This document shows, piece after piece, positions 5,880-12,078 of a stretch of DNA of 12,078 nt; the first letter of the stretch is position 1, and each line of letters begins with the position of its first letter. The DNA lies in assembly GCA_028291305.1 (NCBI GenBank), contig JAQGII010000338.1:1-12078 (forward strand), given 5' to 3'. The stretch is from Caulobacteraceae bacterium. GTDB lineage: Bacteria; Pseudomonadota; Alphaproteobacteria; Caulobacterales; Caulobacteraceae. The notes beneath the pieces are model-generated. The model made no database searches, was not told the DNA's origin, and worked only from the letters and a program-made list of their open reading frames with translations. A program made the translations under genes and the position numbers.

Positions 5880-7513
5880 TGCGGGCGTGGCGGACCTTGA
5901 TGCTGGCCGGCGCCGCCCTCGGCGCCCTGATGGCGTCCAGCTGCGATTCCGGCGGCTCGCGCCCGCCCTGCCCGGCGGGCAAGCTCTGCTACGAACGCGG
6001 CAATGTCATCGATCCGCTGACCCTGGACCCGCTCAAGGCCACCACCGTCAACGAGGATCACCTCCTGGGCGACATGTTCACCGGCCTTGTCCAGTACGAC
6101 CCGATGGGGGAGCCGGCTCCGGGCATGGCGACGTCGTGGAAAACCTCGGCCGACGGCCTGACCTGGACCTTCCATCTGCGCGACGCCAAATGGTCGGACG
6201 GCGCGCCTCTGACCAGCGACGATTTCGTCTATTCGCTGCGCCGGCTGATGGACCCGAAGTTCGCCTCCGAGTACGCCTACATCCTCTATATGATCACCAA
6301 TGCCGAGGCGGTGAACGGCGGCAAGCTGCCGCTGACCGCGCTGGGCGTGGATGCGCCCGACGCCCACACCCTGCGCATCCACCTGACCCACCCGGTGCCC
6401 TACTTGCTGCGCGTGGCGACCCACGAGACCATGTATCCGGTGCCGCGGCACGTCATCGAGAAGTACGGCGACCAGTGGACCGACCCGCGCCATTGGGTGT
6501 CCAACGGCCCCTACATCATCAAGTCCTGGGTGCTGGGCGACCGCATCCATGCGGTGCGCAATCCCTACTTCTACGACGCCAAGTCGGTGTGTATCGACGA
6601 GGTCAACTACCACCCGGGCTCGGACGCCATCGCCGTCGAGCGGGCCGTGCGCCGCGGCGAGATCGATTCCGCCAACGACATCCAGTCCAACCGCATCGCC
6701 TACCTGCGCCGGCCGGACCAGATTCCGGCCTATGTGCATGTGAAGACCTGGCTCGGGACCACCTTCCTCGGCTTCAACCCCAACGCCGTGCCCGCGTTCA
6801 AGGACATCCGCGTGCGCCAGGCGCTGACCATGGCCATCGACCGTGACTTCATCACCAACAAGCTGATGCGCGGCGGCCAACTGCCGGCCTACACCTTCGT
6901 GCCGCCGGGCGTGGCCAGCTATCCGGGCTCGGAGCCGCCGCACTGGGCCGGCTGGTCGCTGGAGCGGCGGCAGACCGAGGCGCGGCGCCTGATGGCGCTG
7001 GCCGGCTACACGCCGCAGCATCCGCTCAAGTTCGAGTTCAAGATGCGCAACACCAACGATCCGCAGCTGATCTATCCGGCGGTCCAGGCCGACTGGCGCG
7101 CCATCGGCGCCGAGGCCAGCCTCTATCCGGAAGAGTCGCAGATCGCCTATTCGGACTACAGCGCGCGCAACTTCCAGGCGGCCGACATCGCCTGGATCGC
7201 CGACTACAACGACCCGATGACCTTCCTCTATCTGATGAAATCGACCACGGGGCCGCAGAACTATACCGACTACAAGAACCCCGCCTACGACGCCCTGCTC
7301 GACCAGGCCGACCACGAGGTCGATATCGTCCGTCGCGGCCAGGACCTGGCCAAGGCCGAGCATATGGCCATGGAGGACGCGACCATCGCGCCGATCTTCT
7401 TCTACGTGAGCAAGAACCTGGTCAGCCCCAAGATCACCGGCTGGGTCGACAACCTGTCCGACTGGCACCGCACGCGCTACCTGTGTTTCGCGGGGCACAA
7501 GCCACCGGGATAA
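5879..7513 (+). CDS. oppA: Oligopeptide-binding lipoprotein OppA (SBP_bac_5 family)
   Basis: A 544-residue periplasmic solute-binding protein (E. coli OppA has 543). The first 22 residues are a lipoprotein-type signal, with hydrophobic LAGAALGALM and a putative lipidated Cys22 in MASSC. Alanine at the -3 position makes the lipobox weak. Family 5 hallmarks are DPLTLDP (45-51), DGLTWTFHLRDAKWSDG (92-108) with DDFVYSLRR, SNGPYIIKSW (208-217), VRQALTMAIDRD (312-323) and ADYNDPMTFL (441-450), all aligning in order with E. coli OppA, so oligopeptides are the likely ligand. Cell-wall murein peptides are an alternative, as for the paralogue MppA. Extra cysteines occur at 31 and 37 (CPAGKLC), 238 and 536. 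Translation starts within the oppC stop (1-base overlap). A hairpin terminator follows the TAA. Confidence 0.94.
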   Translation: MRAWRTLMLAGAALGALMASSCDSGGSRPPCPAGKLCYERGNVIDPLTLDPLKATTVNEDHLLGDMFTGLVQYDPMGEPAPGMATSWKTSADGLTWTFHLRDAKWSDGAPLTSDDFVYSLRRLMDPKFASEYAYILYMITNAEAVNGGKLPLTALGVDAPDAHTLRIHLTHPVPYLLRVATHETMYPVPRHVIEKYGDQWTDPRHWVSNGPYIIKSWVLGDRIHAVRNPYFYDAKSVCIDEVNYHPGSDAIAVERAVRRGEIDSANDIQSNRIAYLRRPDQIPAYVHVKTWLGTTFLGFNPNAVPAFKDIRVRQALTMAIDRDFITNKLMRGGQLPAYTFVPPGVASYPGSEPPHWAGWSLERRQTEARRLMALAGYTPQHPLKFEFKMRNTNDPQLIYPAVQADWRAIGAEASLYPEESQIAYSDYSARNFQAADIAWIADYNDPMTFLYLMKSTTGPQNYTDYKNPAYDALLDQADHEVDIVRRGQDLAKAEHMAMEDATIAPIFFYVSKNLVSPKITGWVDNLSDWHRTRYLCFAGHKPPG

Positions 7514-7514
7514 C

Positions 7515-7550
7515 AACCCTCGCCCCCGTCGTCCGGGGAGAGAGGGTTTT
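7515..7550 (+). terminator. Rho-independent-like terminator after oppA
   Basis: AACCCTC (7515-7521) pairs perfectly with GAGGGTT (7542-7548). An inner CCCC (7523-7526) pairs with GGGG (7535-7538) across a small internal loop, and the hairpin runs into TTTT (7547-7550). It sits in the 41-base gap between the convergent ends of oppA and sppA. The reverse strand has no strong T run after the stem, so it should act mainly on the opp transcript. Confidence 0.7.
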
Positions 7551-7554
7551 GGCG

Positions 7555-9336
7555 TCACCGCACCGGCGTCGGGGCCAGGACCAGGGCGCCCTGTTGGCGC
7601 AGGCGGGCGGTGTTCACCTGGGCCATCAGGCCCTGCACCTTGGGATCGCCCATCACCGCGCCGAGCGTCGCCAGGGCGCGCACGCCGTCCTCGCTGATGC
7701 CCAGCGCCTTGCCGAACGCCCCCAGCGGCGAGCCGCCGGCGGTGACCCGCTTCAGGCGCACCGACCGGCCGGTCAGGCCCGACAGGCTCTTGGCCTTGTC
7801 CACCGCCTCGTAGAAGCCGCCGACCTCGTCCACCAGCCCCAGCTGCTTGGCCTGGGCGCCGGTCCACACCCGGCCCTTGGCGATGTCGCGCACCTTGTCG
7901 AAGGACATGTGGCGGCCGTCGGCCACCCGGGCGATGAAGCCGCCGTAGACGTCGTCGATGGCCTTGGCGAAGGCCGCTTTCTGCTTTGCGTCGAACGGCT
8001 TGCCGACGCTGTAGGCCGAGGCGAAATCGCCGCCCACGCCGACCTGGCGCACATCCACCCCGAACCTGGAGAGGGCCTCGCCGATGGCGAACTTGCCGCC
8101 GTAGACGCCGATCGAGCCGGTCAGGGTGGTGGGCTCGGCGACGATGGCCGAGGCCTGGGACGAGATCCAATACCCCCCTGAAGCCCCGTAGGTGCCCATG
8201 CTGACCACCACCGGCTTGCCGGCCGCCTTGGCCGCACGCACGGCGCCCAGGATCTGTTCGGACGCGGTGTCGCCGCCGCCGGGGGAGGAGACGCGCAGGA
8301 CGATGGCCTTCACGCTCCTGTCCCGGGCCGCCTTGTAGAGAGCGTCCGAGACATCGTCGGAATAGATGTTGGCGGTGCTGCCGAACAGGTCGTTGCCGCC
8401 CGTGCCGGTCTGGATCGGCCCCTCGGCCTGGACCACGGCGATCACCGGGTCGGTGGACGAGGCGTCCGGCTGCCCGCGCAGGGAGGCCTTGTAGTCGTCC
8501 AGGTCGACCAGCTTGGCGCCGGGCCCGGCCCCGGCCAGGGCCGTGACCTGGGCGTCGTGCACTTGGCCGACCTTGTCCACCAGCCCCTTGGCCTGGGCCT
8601 GCTCTGCGCTGTAGGGCCCCGCCTCCACAGCGGCCCTGAGGGCGTCCGGCGCCATCTTGCGGTCGGCGGCCACGGCGGCCAGGGTCGTGTTGTAGATCGA
8701 GCCCATCCACGACAGGTCCGACTCCCGGTGCGCCGGGGTGAAGTCGTCGTAGAGGTAGGGATTGACCGCGGTCTTGAACTGGTAGCGCTGCTCGAACTCC
8801 GGCTTGATGTCCCACTTGTCGAAGAAGCGCTTGAAGAACATCTCCTCGCTGGCCAGCCCGGTCACCTGGAACGGTGCGCCCGGCTGCATCCACAGCTCGT
8901 CTCCCGAAGCGCCCAGCATATAGGTCGAGGACACGATGCCGGAGGCGTACAGGCCCTGGCTGTGCACCAGCACCTTCTTGCCCGCGCCGCGGAAATGCTT
9001 GAACGCCAGGCGCAGCTCGTCGGCCGCCGCGGGGGCGATGCCGCCTTCGGGCAGGCGCACGAACAGGGCCTTCACCCGCCCGTCGGCCTCGGCCCGGCGC
9101 AGAGTCTGTTCGATCGACAGCACGGACGGCGCATGGGTGCGCAGCGCCGCCAGGGCGTTGCTCGGGTCTTGGTCGGGCAGGGCGCCGCGCAGGTCCAGCT
9201 GCAGCACGCTCACCGCAGGCGGCGCCGAGGGCCGGGCGGCGCTGGCGATGAGGGCGACGATCAGCAGGGGCACGCCGACGAAGAACAGCAGCAGGCCGAC
9301 GAAGACGCCGGCCACGGTGACGATAAACTGCTTCAT
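7555..9336 (-). CDS. sppA: Signal peptide peptidase SppA, long (67K) type
   Basis: A 593-residue inner-membrane serine protease that degrades signal peptides after their cleavage from exported proteins. One membrane anchor is at about residues 8-33. The protein is the double-domain form (two ClpP-like halves), as in E. coli (618 residues). The catalytic lysine is Lys188 in FKTAVNPYLYDDFTPAHRES, matching the E. coli Lys209 region. The nucleophile is Ser386 in GTYGASGGYWISS, matching Ser409. The oxyanion-side motifs SSPGGG (350-355) and TLTGSIGVYG (404-413) are present, so the enzyme looks active. The last 60 or so residues, rich in Ala/Gly, look less conserved. The ATG at 9336 gives the anchor right at the N terminus. 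The ribosome site is weak (GGAAA). A promoter candidate lies upstream at 9389-9416, and tRNA-Pro lies further upstream on the same strand. Confidence 0.95.
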   Translation of the reverse strand: MKQFIVTVAGVFVGLLLFFVGVPLLIVALIASAARPSAPPAVSVLQLDLRGALPDQDPSNALAALRTHAPSVLSIEQTLRRAEADGRVKALFVRLPEGGIAPAAADELRLAFKHFRGAGKKVLVHSQGLYASGIVSSTYMLGASGDELWMQPGAPFQVTGLASEEMFFKRFFDKWDIKPEFEQRYQFKTAVNPYLYDDFTPAHRESDLSWMGSIYNTTLAAVAADRKMAPDALRAAVEAGPYSAEQAQAKGLVDKVGQVHDAQVTALAGAGPGAKLVDLDDYKASLRGQPDASSTDPVIAVVQAEGPIQTGTGGNDLFGSTANIYSDDVSDALYKAARDRSVKAIVLRVSSPGGGDTASEQILGAVRAAKAAGKPVVVSMGTYGASGGYWISSQASAIVAEPTTLTGSIGVYGGKFAIGEALSRFGVDVRQVGVGGDFASAYSVGKPFDAKQKAAFAKAIDDVYGGFIARVADGRHMSFDKVRDIAKGRVWTGAQAKQLGLVDEVGGFYEAVDKAKSLSGLTGRSVRLKRVTAGGSPLGAFGKALGISEDGVRALATLGAVMGDPKVQGLMAQVNTARLRQQGALVLAPTPVR

Positions 9337-9362
9337 TCAGGGATTTCCACCGGCCGCTTGGC

Positions 9363-9380
9363 GGCGCTGTCCGCAGCGCC
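9363..9380 (-). other. Stem-loop in the sppA leader
   Basis: GGCGCTG (9363-9369) and CAGCGCC (9374-9380) form a perfect seven-pair stem with a four-base loop. If transcription starts near 9382, as the candidate promoter predicts, this hairpin would sit at the very 5' end of the sppA mRNA, where it could protect the RNA. It is too far from the start codon to mask the ribosome site directly. Confidence 0.4.
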
Positions 9381-9388
9381 ACGCCCGC

Positions 9389-9416
9389 AATCTAGGCCCC
9401 GGCTCGCCGGGGTCAA
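9389..9416 (-). promoter_or_regulatory. Candidate sppA promoter with palindrome in the spacer
   Basis: On the minus strand TTGACC (plus 9411-9416) matches five of six bases of the -35 box, and TAGATT (plus 9389-9394) matches four of six of the -10 box. The spacer is 16 bases. The spacer and the last -35 bases hold the perfect inverted repeat CCCCGG-CGAG-CCGGGG (plus 9397-9412), which could be an operator or a hairpin at the end of a tRNA read-through transcript. Confidence 0.45.
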
Positions 9417-9454
9417 ATGGCAGATTCAAATGTGGCGCTTCGGTGCGGGAAAGA

Positions 9455-9531
9455 TGGTCGGAGTAGCAGGATTCGAACCTGCGACCCCCGCCTCCCGAAG
9501 ACGGTGCTCTACCAGGCTGAGCTATACTCCG
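9455..9531 (-). tRNA. tRNA-Pro (anticodon CGG)
   Basis: A full 77-base cloverleaf on the minus strand with the 3' CCA encoded (plus 9455-9457). The acceptor stem is CGGAGTA/TACTCCG with discriminator A. The D arm is GCTC-AGCCTGGTA-GAGC. The anticodon stem CCGTC/GGCGG (one G-T pair) closes loop TTCGGGA, giving anticodon CGG (plus 9495-9497) and the G37 usual in proline tRNAs. The T arm is GCAGG-TTCGAAT-CCTGC. It reads the codon CCG, frequent in this GC-rich genome. Confidence 0.96.
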
Positions 9532-9544
9532 ACGTGAGGCGGGC

Positions 9545-9573
9545 CTTATAGAGCAGCCCCCCTGGGTCCGCAA
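9545..9573 (-). promoter_or_regulatory. Candidate tRNA-Pro promoter
   Basis: On the minus strand TTGCGG (plus 9568-9573) and TATAAG (plus 9545-9550) are separated by 17 bases. The -10 box ends 13 bases before the mature tRNA 5' end, leaving a leader of about six bases, as expected for a tRNA gene. Confidence 0.5.
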
Positions 9574-9636
9574 GCGATGTGGGGCGATGAATTCGCGGTC
9601 GGTTTTCCGGGCTCAAGGAACCGCGCGCCGGCCGCT

Positions 9637-9654
9637 GCAATGGCGTTGCATTGC
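9637..9654. repeat. Inverted repeat GCAATG-N6-CATTGC
   Basis: GCAATG (9637-9642) and CATTGC (9649-9654) are a perfect six-base inverted repeat with a six-base spacer. It covers the -35 position of the candidate tRNA-Gln promoter and lies between the two divergent tRNA genes, so it may be a protein-binding site. Nothing shows which protein. Confidence 0.3.
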
Positions 9655-9674
9655 CTGGGGGCTTGCGCTATCTC
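9646..9674 (+). promoter_or_regulatory. Candidate tRNA-Gln promoter
   Basis: TTGCAT (9646-9651) and TATCTC (9669-9674) are 17 bases apart. The wider -10 box GCTATCTC fits seven of eight positions of the Caulobacter consensus GCTANAWC. The predicted start is about 28 bases before the tRNA. The rest of the 177-base gap between the two tRNA genes holds no gene that I can support. Confidence 0.4.
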
Positions 9675-9708
9675 GACCGCCTTCGTGGCCCCGCGCCGCG
9701 CATCCCGT

Positions 9709-9782
9709 TGGGGGATGGTGTAATGGTAACACTGCGGTTTTTGGTACCGTCATTCTAGGTTCGAGTCCTAGTCCCCCAGCCA
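9709..9782 (+). tRNA. tRNA-Gln (anticodon TTG)
   Basis: A full 74-base cloverleaf with encoded CCA (9780-9782). The acceptor stem is TGGGGGA/TCCCCCA with discriminator G. The D arm is GTGT-AATGGTA-ACAC. The anticodon stem GCGGT/ACCGT closes loop TTTTGGT, giving anticodon TTG (UUG). The T arm is CTAGG-TTCGAGT-CCTAG. It resembles other bacterial glutamine tRNAs, including the weak T-led acceptor end. It ends 10 bases before the stop of the convergent GST gene, and no terminator is seen in between. Confidence 0.96.
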
Positions 9783-9792
9783 GCCTCCGCCA

Positions 9793-10497
9793 TCACGGCC
9801 GCTTCGGAATCTCCAGCCCTCGCTGCACGGCCGGCCGCGCCAATCCCCGCTCCAGCCACGCGCCGACGGCCTTGAAGTCGGCGAAGCCCACCAGGTCTCC
9901 GGCGCCGTAGAAGCCCACCAGGTTGCGCACCCAGCCGAGCATGGAGATGTCGGCGATGGTGTACTGGTCGCCCATGATCCAGTCGCGGCCGGTCAGGCGG
10001 GTCTCCATCACCCCCAGCAGGCGCCGGGATTCGGCGACGTAGCGGTCGCGGGGGCGCTTGTCCTCGTAGTCCTTGCCCGCGAACCTGTGGAAGAAGCCCA
10101 CTTGCCCGAACATCGGCCCGATGGCGCCCATCTGGAACATCACCCACTGGATGGTCTCGTAGCGGCCCGCCGGGTCGATGGGCGCCAGCTTGCCGGTCTT
10201 GTCCGCTAGGTAGATCAGGATGGCGCCGGATTCGAACAGGGCCAGCGGCTTTGCGCCCGGACCGTCCGGGTCGATGATCGCCGGGATCTTGCCGTTGGGA
10301 TTGAGCGCCAGGTATTCGGGCGTCCAGGTCAGGTTTGCGCCGATGTCGATGAAATGCGGCTCGTAGGGCAGGCCGATCTCCTCCAGGGCGATCGACACCT
10401 TGACCCCGTTGGGCGTGGGCGCCGAGTAGAGCTGCAGGCGGTCGGGGTGTTCGGGCTTCCAGCGCCGGGCGATCGGGAAGGCGGACAGGTCTGGCAT
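9793..10497 (-). CDS. Glutathione S-transferase, nu class (YfcG/YghU-like)
   Basis: A 234-residue cytosolic GST. The thioredoxin-like domain (about 20-103) begins LQLYSAPTPNGVKVSIALEE, with the TPNG motif (28-31) of nu-class enzymes, which lack the usual catalytic Tyr/Ser/Cys and bind two glutathiones or GSSG. KIPAI (70-74) carries the cis-proline, and FESGAIL (88-94) the glutathione gamma-glutamyl binding pair Glu89-Ser90. The helical domain has GPMFGQ (127-132) and the N-capping YTIADISML (179-187). E. coli YfcG, the closest match from memory, is a disulfide-bond reductase, so thiol-redox function is more likely than conjugation. The frame is open to an ATG at 10563, but the start at 10497 has GAGG eight bases upstream and gives the family N terminus. 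The small ORF upstream ends 66 bases before it. Confidence 0.93.
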   Translation of the reverse strand: MPDLSAFPIARRWKPEHPDRLQLYSAPTPNGVKVSIALEEIGLPYEPHFIDIGANLTWTPEYLALNPNGKIPAIIDPDGPGAKPLALFESGAILIYLADKTGKLAPIDPAGRYETIQWVMFQMGAIGPMFGQVGFFHRFAGKDYEDKRPRDRYVAESRRLLGVMETRLTGRDWIMGDQYTIADISMLGWVRNLVGFYGAGDLVGFADFKAVGAWLERGLARPAVQRGLEIPKRP

Positions 10498-10563
10498 GGA
10501 CGAACCTCGGGGAGCGCCGGAACAGGCTGGGCCGTACTTGGGGCGGCCCGCGCCCGTCCGCAA

Positions 10564-10746
10564 CTATTCTTGCGCGGCCGCCGGCGGGTTGGCCAATCCG
10601 TCGGGCTCTTCCCCCGGGCGGGCGCGGCCGGGCGGCCGGGGCCCGGTCGCGGCATCCTTCTTCATGACGCCGGAGGCGATGCCGGGCGGGTCCTTTTGCG
10701 GGGAGGGGGTGTTGGGCTTGGCCTCGGGGGCGGGGTCATCGGGCAT
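10564..10746 (-). CDS. Small proline-rich protein of unknown function
   Basis: A 60-residue ORF beginning MPDDPAPEAKPNTPSPQKDP, with about one residue in four proline and many Ala, Asp, Glu and Lys. It has no membrane segment, signal peptide or cysteine, and the core around ASGVMKKDA is the only less biased part. It is predicted to be disordered. Third codon positions are almost all G or C, as in the neighbouring real genes, which supports coding, but GC-rich DNA produces such ORFs easily. It lies between the GNAT gene (85 bases upstream) and the GST gene (66 bases downstream) on the same strand and otherwise would leave a gap of over 300 bases. The ribosome site is weak. I do not recognise the family. 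Confidence 0.5.
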   Translation of the reverse strand: MPDDPAPEAKPNTPSPQKDPPGIASGVMKKDAATGPRPPGRARPGEEPDGLANPPAAAQE

Positions 10747-10831
10747 GGGGCGTCTCGCAGGGGGCGTTTATCCAACCCGCCGCGGCGACGCGCGTTCCAG
10801 AAACGATCACCCTTCCCCCTCGAGCGGCGGG

Positions 10832-11368
10832 CTACAGGTCCAGGCCGCCTTCGCCCGGCGCGCTGGCGGATCCCCCGTTGAGCGGCCTGCTCATCAGCAC
10901 CACATCCAGCCAGCGGCCGTGCTTGTAGCCGACGTCGGGCAGGGTCCCGACCGGCAGGAAGCCCAGCGACCGGTGCAGGTTGACCGAGCCCGCGTTGGCG
11001 GAATCGCCGATCACCGCCACCAGCCGGCGCAGGCCCATCGCCTCGCAGGCCTCGATCACCCGCTGCAGGGCCGCGCGGCCGACGCCCCGGCCCTGGGCGC
11101 CCGGCGCCACATAGACGCTGTCCTCGGCGGTGTAGCGGTAGGCCGAGCGCAGGCGGTAGGGCCCGGCGTAGGCGAAGCCGAGCACGCGCCCCTCGTCCTC
11201 CACCACCACCCAGGGCAGGCCGCGCGCCTGCACCGTCTGCAGCCGCGCCGCCATCTCCTGCGGCGTCGGCGGGGCCTCTTCGAAGGTGCCGGCCCCATGC
11301 AGCGCGTTGTGGCCGTAGATCTCGGCCATGGCTTCGGCGTCGGCGGAGGTCGCGGGCCTGACGATCAT
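10832..11368 (-). CDS. GNAT N-acetyltransferase, phosphinothricin acetyltransferase-like (PAT) family
   Basis: A 178-residue acetyl-CoA-dependent acetyltransferase. It begins MIVRPATSADAEAMAEIY and has the family markers GTFEE (27-31), AYRYTAEDSVYV (76-87), the acetyl-CoA pyrophosphate loop QGRGVG (92-97), LVAVIGDSANAGSVNLHRSLGF (116-137) and VGYKHGRWLDVVLM (146-159). This pattern is shared by bar/pat resistance enzymes and by MnaT/MddA-type enzymes that acetylate methionine derivatives and similar small amines, so the natural substrate cannot be named. Real herbicide resistance should not be assumed. The last 14 residues (GGSASAPGEGGLDL) form an unusual Gly/Ser tail. The ATG at 11368 overlaps the stop of the oligopeptidase gene by four bases (ATGA), so the two are translationally coupled. 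Confidence 0.92.
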   Translation of the reverse strand: MIVRPATSADAEAMAEIYGHNALHGAGTFEEAPPTPQEMAARLQTVQARGLPWVVVEDEGRVLGFAYAGPYRLRSAYRYTAEDSVYVAPGAQGRGVGRAALQRVIEACEAMGLRRLVAVIGDSANAGSVNLHRSLGFLPVGTLPDVGYKHGRWLDVVLMSRPLNGGSASAPGEGGLDL

Positions 11369-12078
11369 GCCTTCTCCCAGCCCTGTTCGGCGGCCCAGAC
11401 GGCGAAGGCGTAGTCCAGGGCGATCTCCTTGAGGAAGTCGAACCGCCCCGAGGCGCCGCCGTGGCCGGCCTCCATGTTGATCTTCAACAGGACGGGGTCG
11501 CCGCTGGTGGTCTCGCGCCGGAGCCTGGCCGTCCACTTGGCCGGCTCCCAGTAGGTGACCCGCGGATCGGACAGACCGCCGGTGGCCAGCACCGCCGGAT
11601 AGGGCAGGGCGGCGACGTTGTCGTAGGGGCTATAGGAGGCGATGTAGTCGTAGGCCGCCGCGTCCTCCAGCGGGTTGCCCCATTCCGGCCATTCCGGCGG
11701 GGTCAGCGGCAGGGAGGTGTCGCTCATGGTGTTGAGCACGTCGACGAAGGGCACCGCCGCGATGATCCCGGCCCACAGCTCGGGCCGCAGGTTGGCCACC
11801 GCGCCCATCAGCATGCCGCCGGCCGATCCGCCGTAGGCGACGATCCGGCCCGGCCGCCCATAGCCGGCCGCCGTCAGATGGTCGGCGCAGGCGATGAAAT
11901 CGGTGAAGCTGTTCTTCTTCTTCCCGCGGCGGCCGTCGAGGAACCAGCCCCAGCCCTTTTCCGAGCCGCCGCGGATGTGGGCGGTGGCCCAGATCCAGCC
12001 CCGGTCCACCAGCGACAGGTTGCGGATCGAGAAGGACGGCTCCATCGCCGCGCCATAGGAGCCGTAGCCGTAGAGCAG
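11365..12078 (-). CDS. ptrB: Oligopeptidase B (prolyl oligopeptidase family S9A), N-terminus beyond window
   Basis: The C-terminal 237 residues of a serine peptidase that cuts short peptides after Arg and Lys in the cytoplasm. The visible part is the alpha/beta-hydrolase domain. It starts LLYGYGSYGAAM, then IRGGSEKGW, and contains nucleophile elbow GGSAGG (Ser85 of the visible part), VPFVDVLNTM, EWPEWGNP, YSPYDNV, GLSDPRVTYWEPAKW with the catalytic Asp171, and AGHGGASGR with the catalytic His206. The order and wording match E. coli PtrB closely, so the triad is complete. The usual RGGGE segment reads RGGSE here. The propeller domain that restricts substrates to peptides lies outside the window. 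The stop TGA overlaps the GNAT start, making an operon of at least two genes. Confidence 0.94.
   Translation of the reverse strand: MLYGYGSYGAAMEPSFSIRNLSLVDRGWIWATAHIRGGSEKGWGWFLDGRRGKKKNSFTDFIACADHLTAAGYGRPGRIVAYGGSAGGMLMGAVANLRPELWAGIIAAVPFVDVLNTMSDTSLPLTPPEWPEWGNPLEDAAAYDYIASYSPYDNVAALPYPAVLATGGLSDPRVTYWEPAKWTARLRRETTSGDPVLLKINMEAGHGGASGRFDFLKEIALDYAFAVWAAEQGWEKA

Noticed and set aside
5642..9382. Open frame of 1246 codons on the minus strand across oppC, oppA and sppA
   Set aside because: It is antisense to oppC and oppA, which match known families over full length, and out of frame with sppA. Its composition (Arg, Gly, Pro, His rich) is the typical shadow of GC-rich coding DNA lacking AT-rich stops.
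9709..9782. tRNA genes as possible integration sites of a mobile element
   Set aside because: No integrase, no repeated tRNA 3' end and no change in composition are visible near either tRNA.
10776..10831. Eight-base inverted repeat CCCGCCGC / GCGGCGGG flanking 40 bases after the GNAT stop
   Set aside because: The arms are GC only, the loop is long, no T run follows, and one arm is itself part of a shorter palindrome (10778-10787). It is not enough to call a terminator or operator.

Overview
The window is GC-rich, densely packed bacterial chromosome. Its codon third positions are almost all G or C. Gene content (PAT-type GNAT, oligopeptidase B, LACTB2-like MBL protein, nu-class GST, COG2187-type kinase fusion) and promoter-like -10 boxes resembling GCTANAWC suggest an alphaproteobacterium of the Caulobacter/Phenylobacterium kind. 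That placement is an inference from style and memory, not from a search. No phage, transposon, CRISPR or plasmid gene is visible, and no stretch over 300 bases lacks a gene. It reads as an ordinary core-genome region with some details worth checking.

Layout. Positions 1-281 (minus) hold the start of a J-domain protein, divergent from pdxH (374-1039, plus). pdxH is followed 8 bases later by a two-domain APH-like/P-loop kinase (1048-2514). Convergent to these is a minus-strand pair: a DUF442/rhodanese-like protein (3481-3888), then an MBL-fold hydrolase (2573-3466). Divergent from that pair, an oligopeptide importer runs oppB-oppC-oppA (4033-7513, plus) and ends at a hairpin terminator shared with the convergent sppA (7555-9336, minus). 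Upstream of sppA lies tRNA-Pro(CGG) (9455-9531, minus), back to back with tRNA-Gln(UUG) (9709-9782, plus). The rest is all minus strand: oligopeptidase B (cut by the window end), a GNAT acetyltransferase overlapping it by 4 bases, a small proline-rich protein of unknown function, and a nu-class glutathione transferase.

How the genes fit together. PdxH makes pyridoxal phosphate. OppBC would move peptides, delivered by the lipoprotein OppA, across the inner membrane, but the OppD/OppF ATPases are absent here and must be supplied from elsewhere. SppA degrades cleaved signal peptides in the membrane, and oligopeptidase B cuts short peptides after basic residues, so peptide turnover is a loose common theme. 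I saw no convincing new multi-gene system. The best leads are the missing allosteric arginines in PdxH, the DUF442/MBL pair that mirrors the fused Blh protein, the sppA promoter with a palindrome in its spacer, and the small proline-rich ORF.
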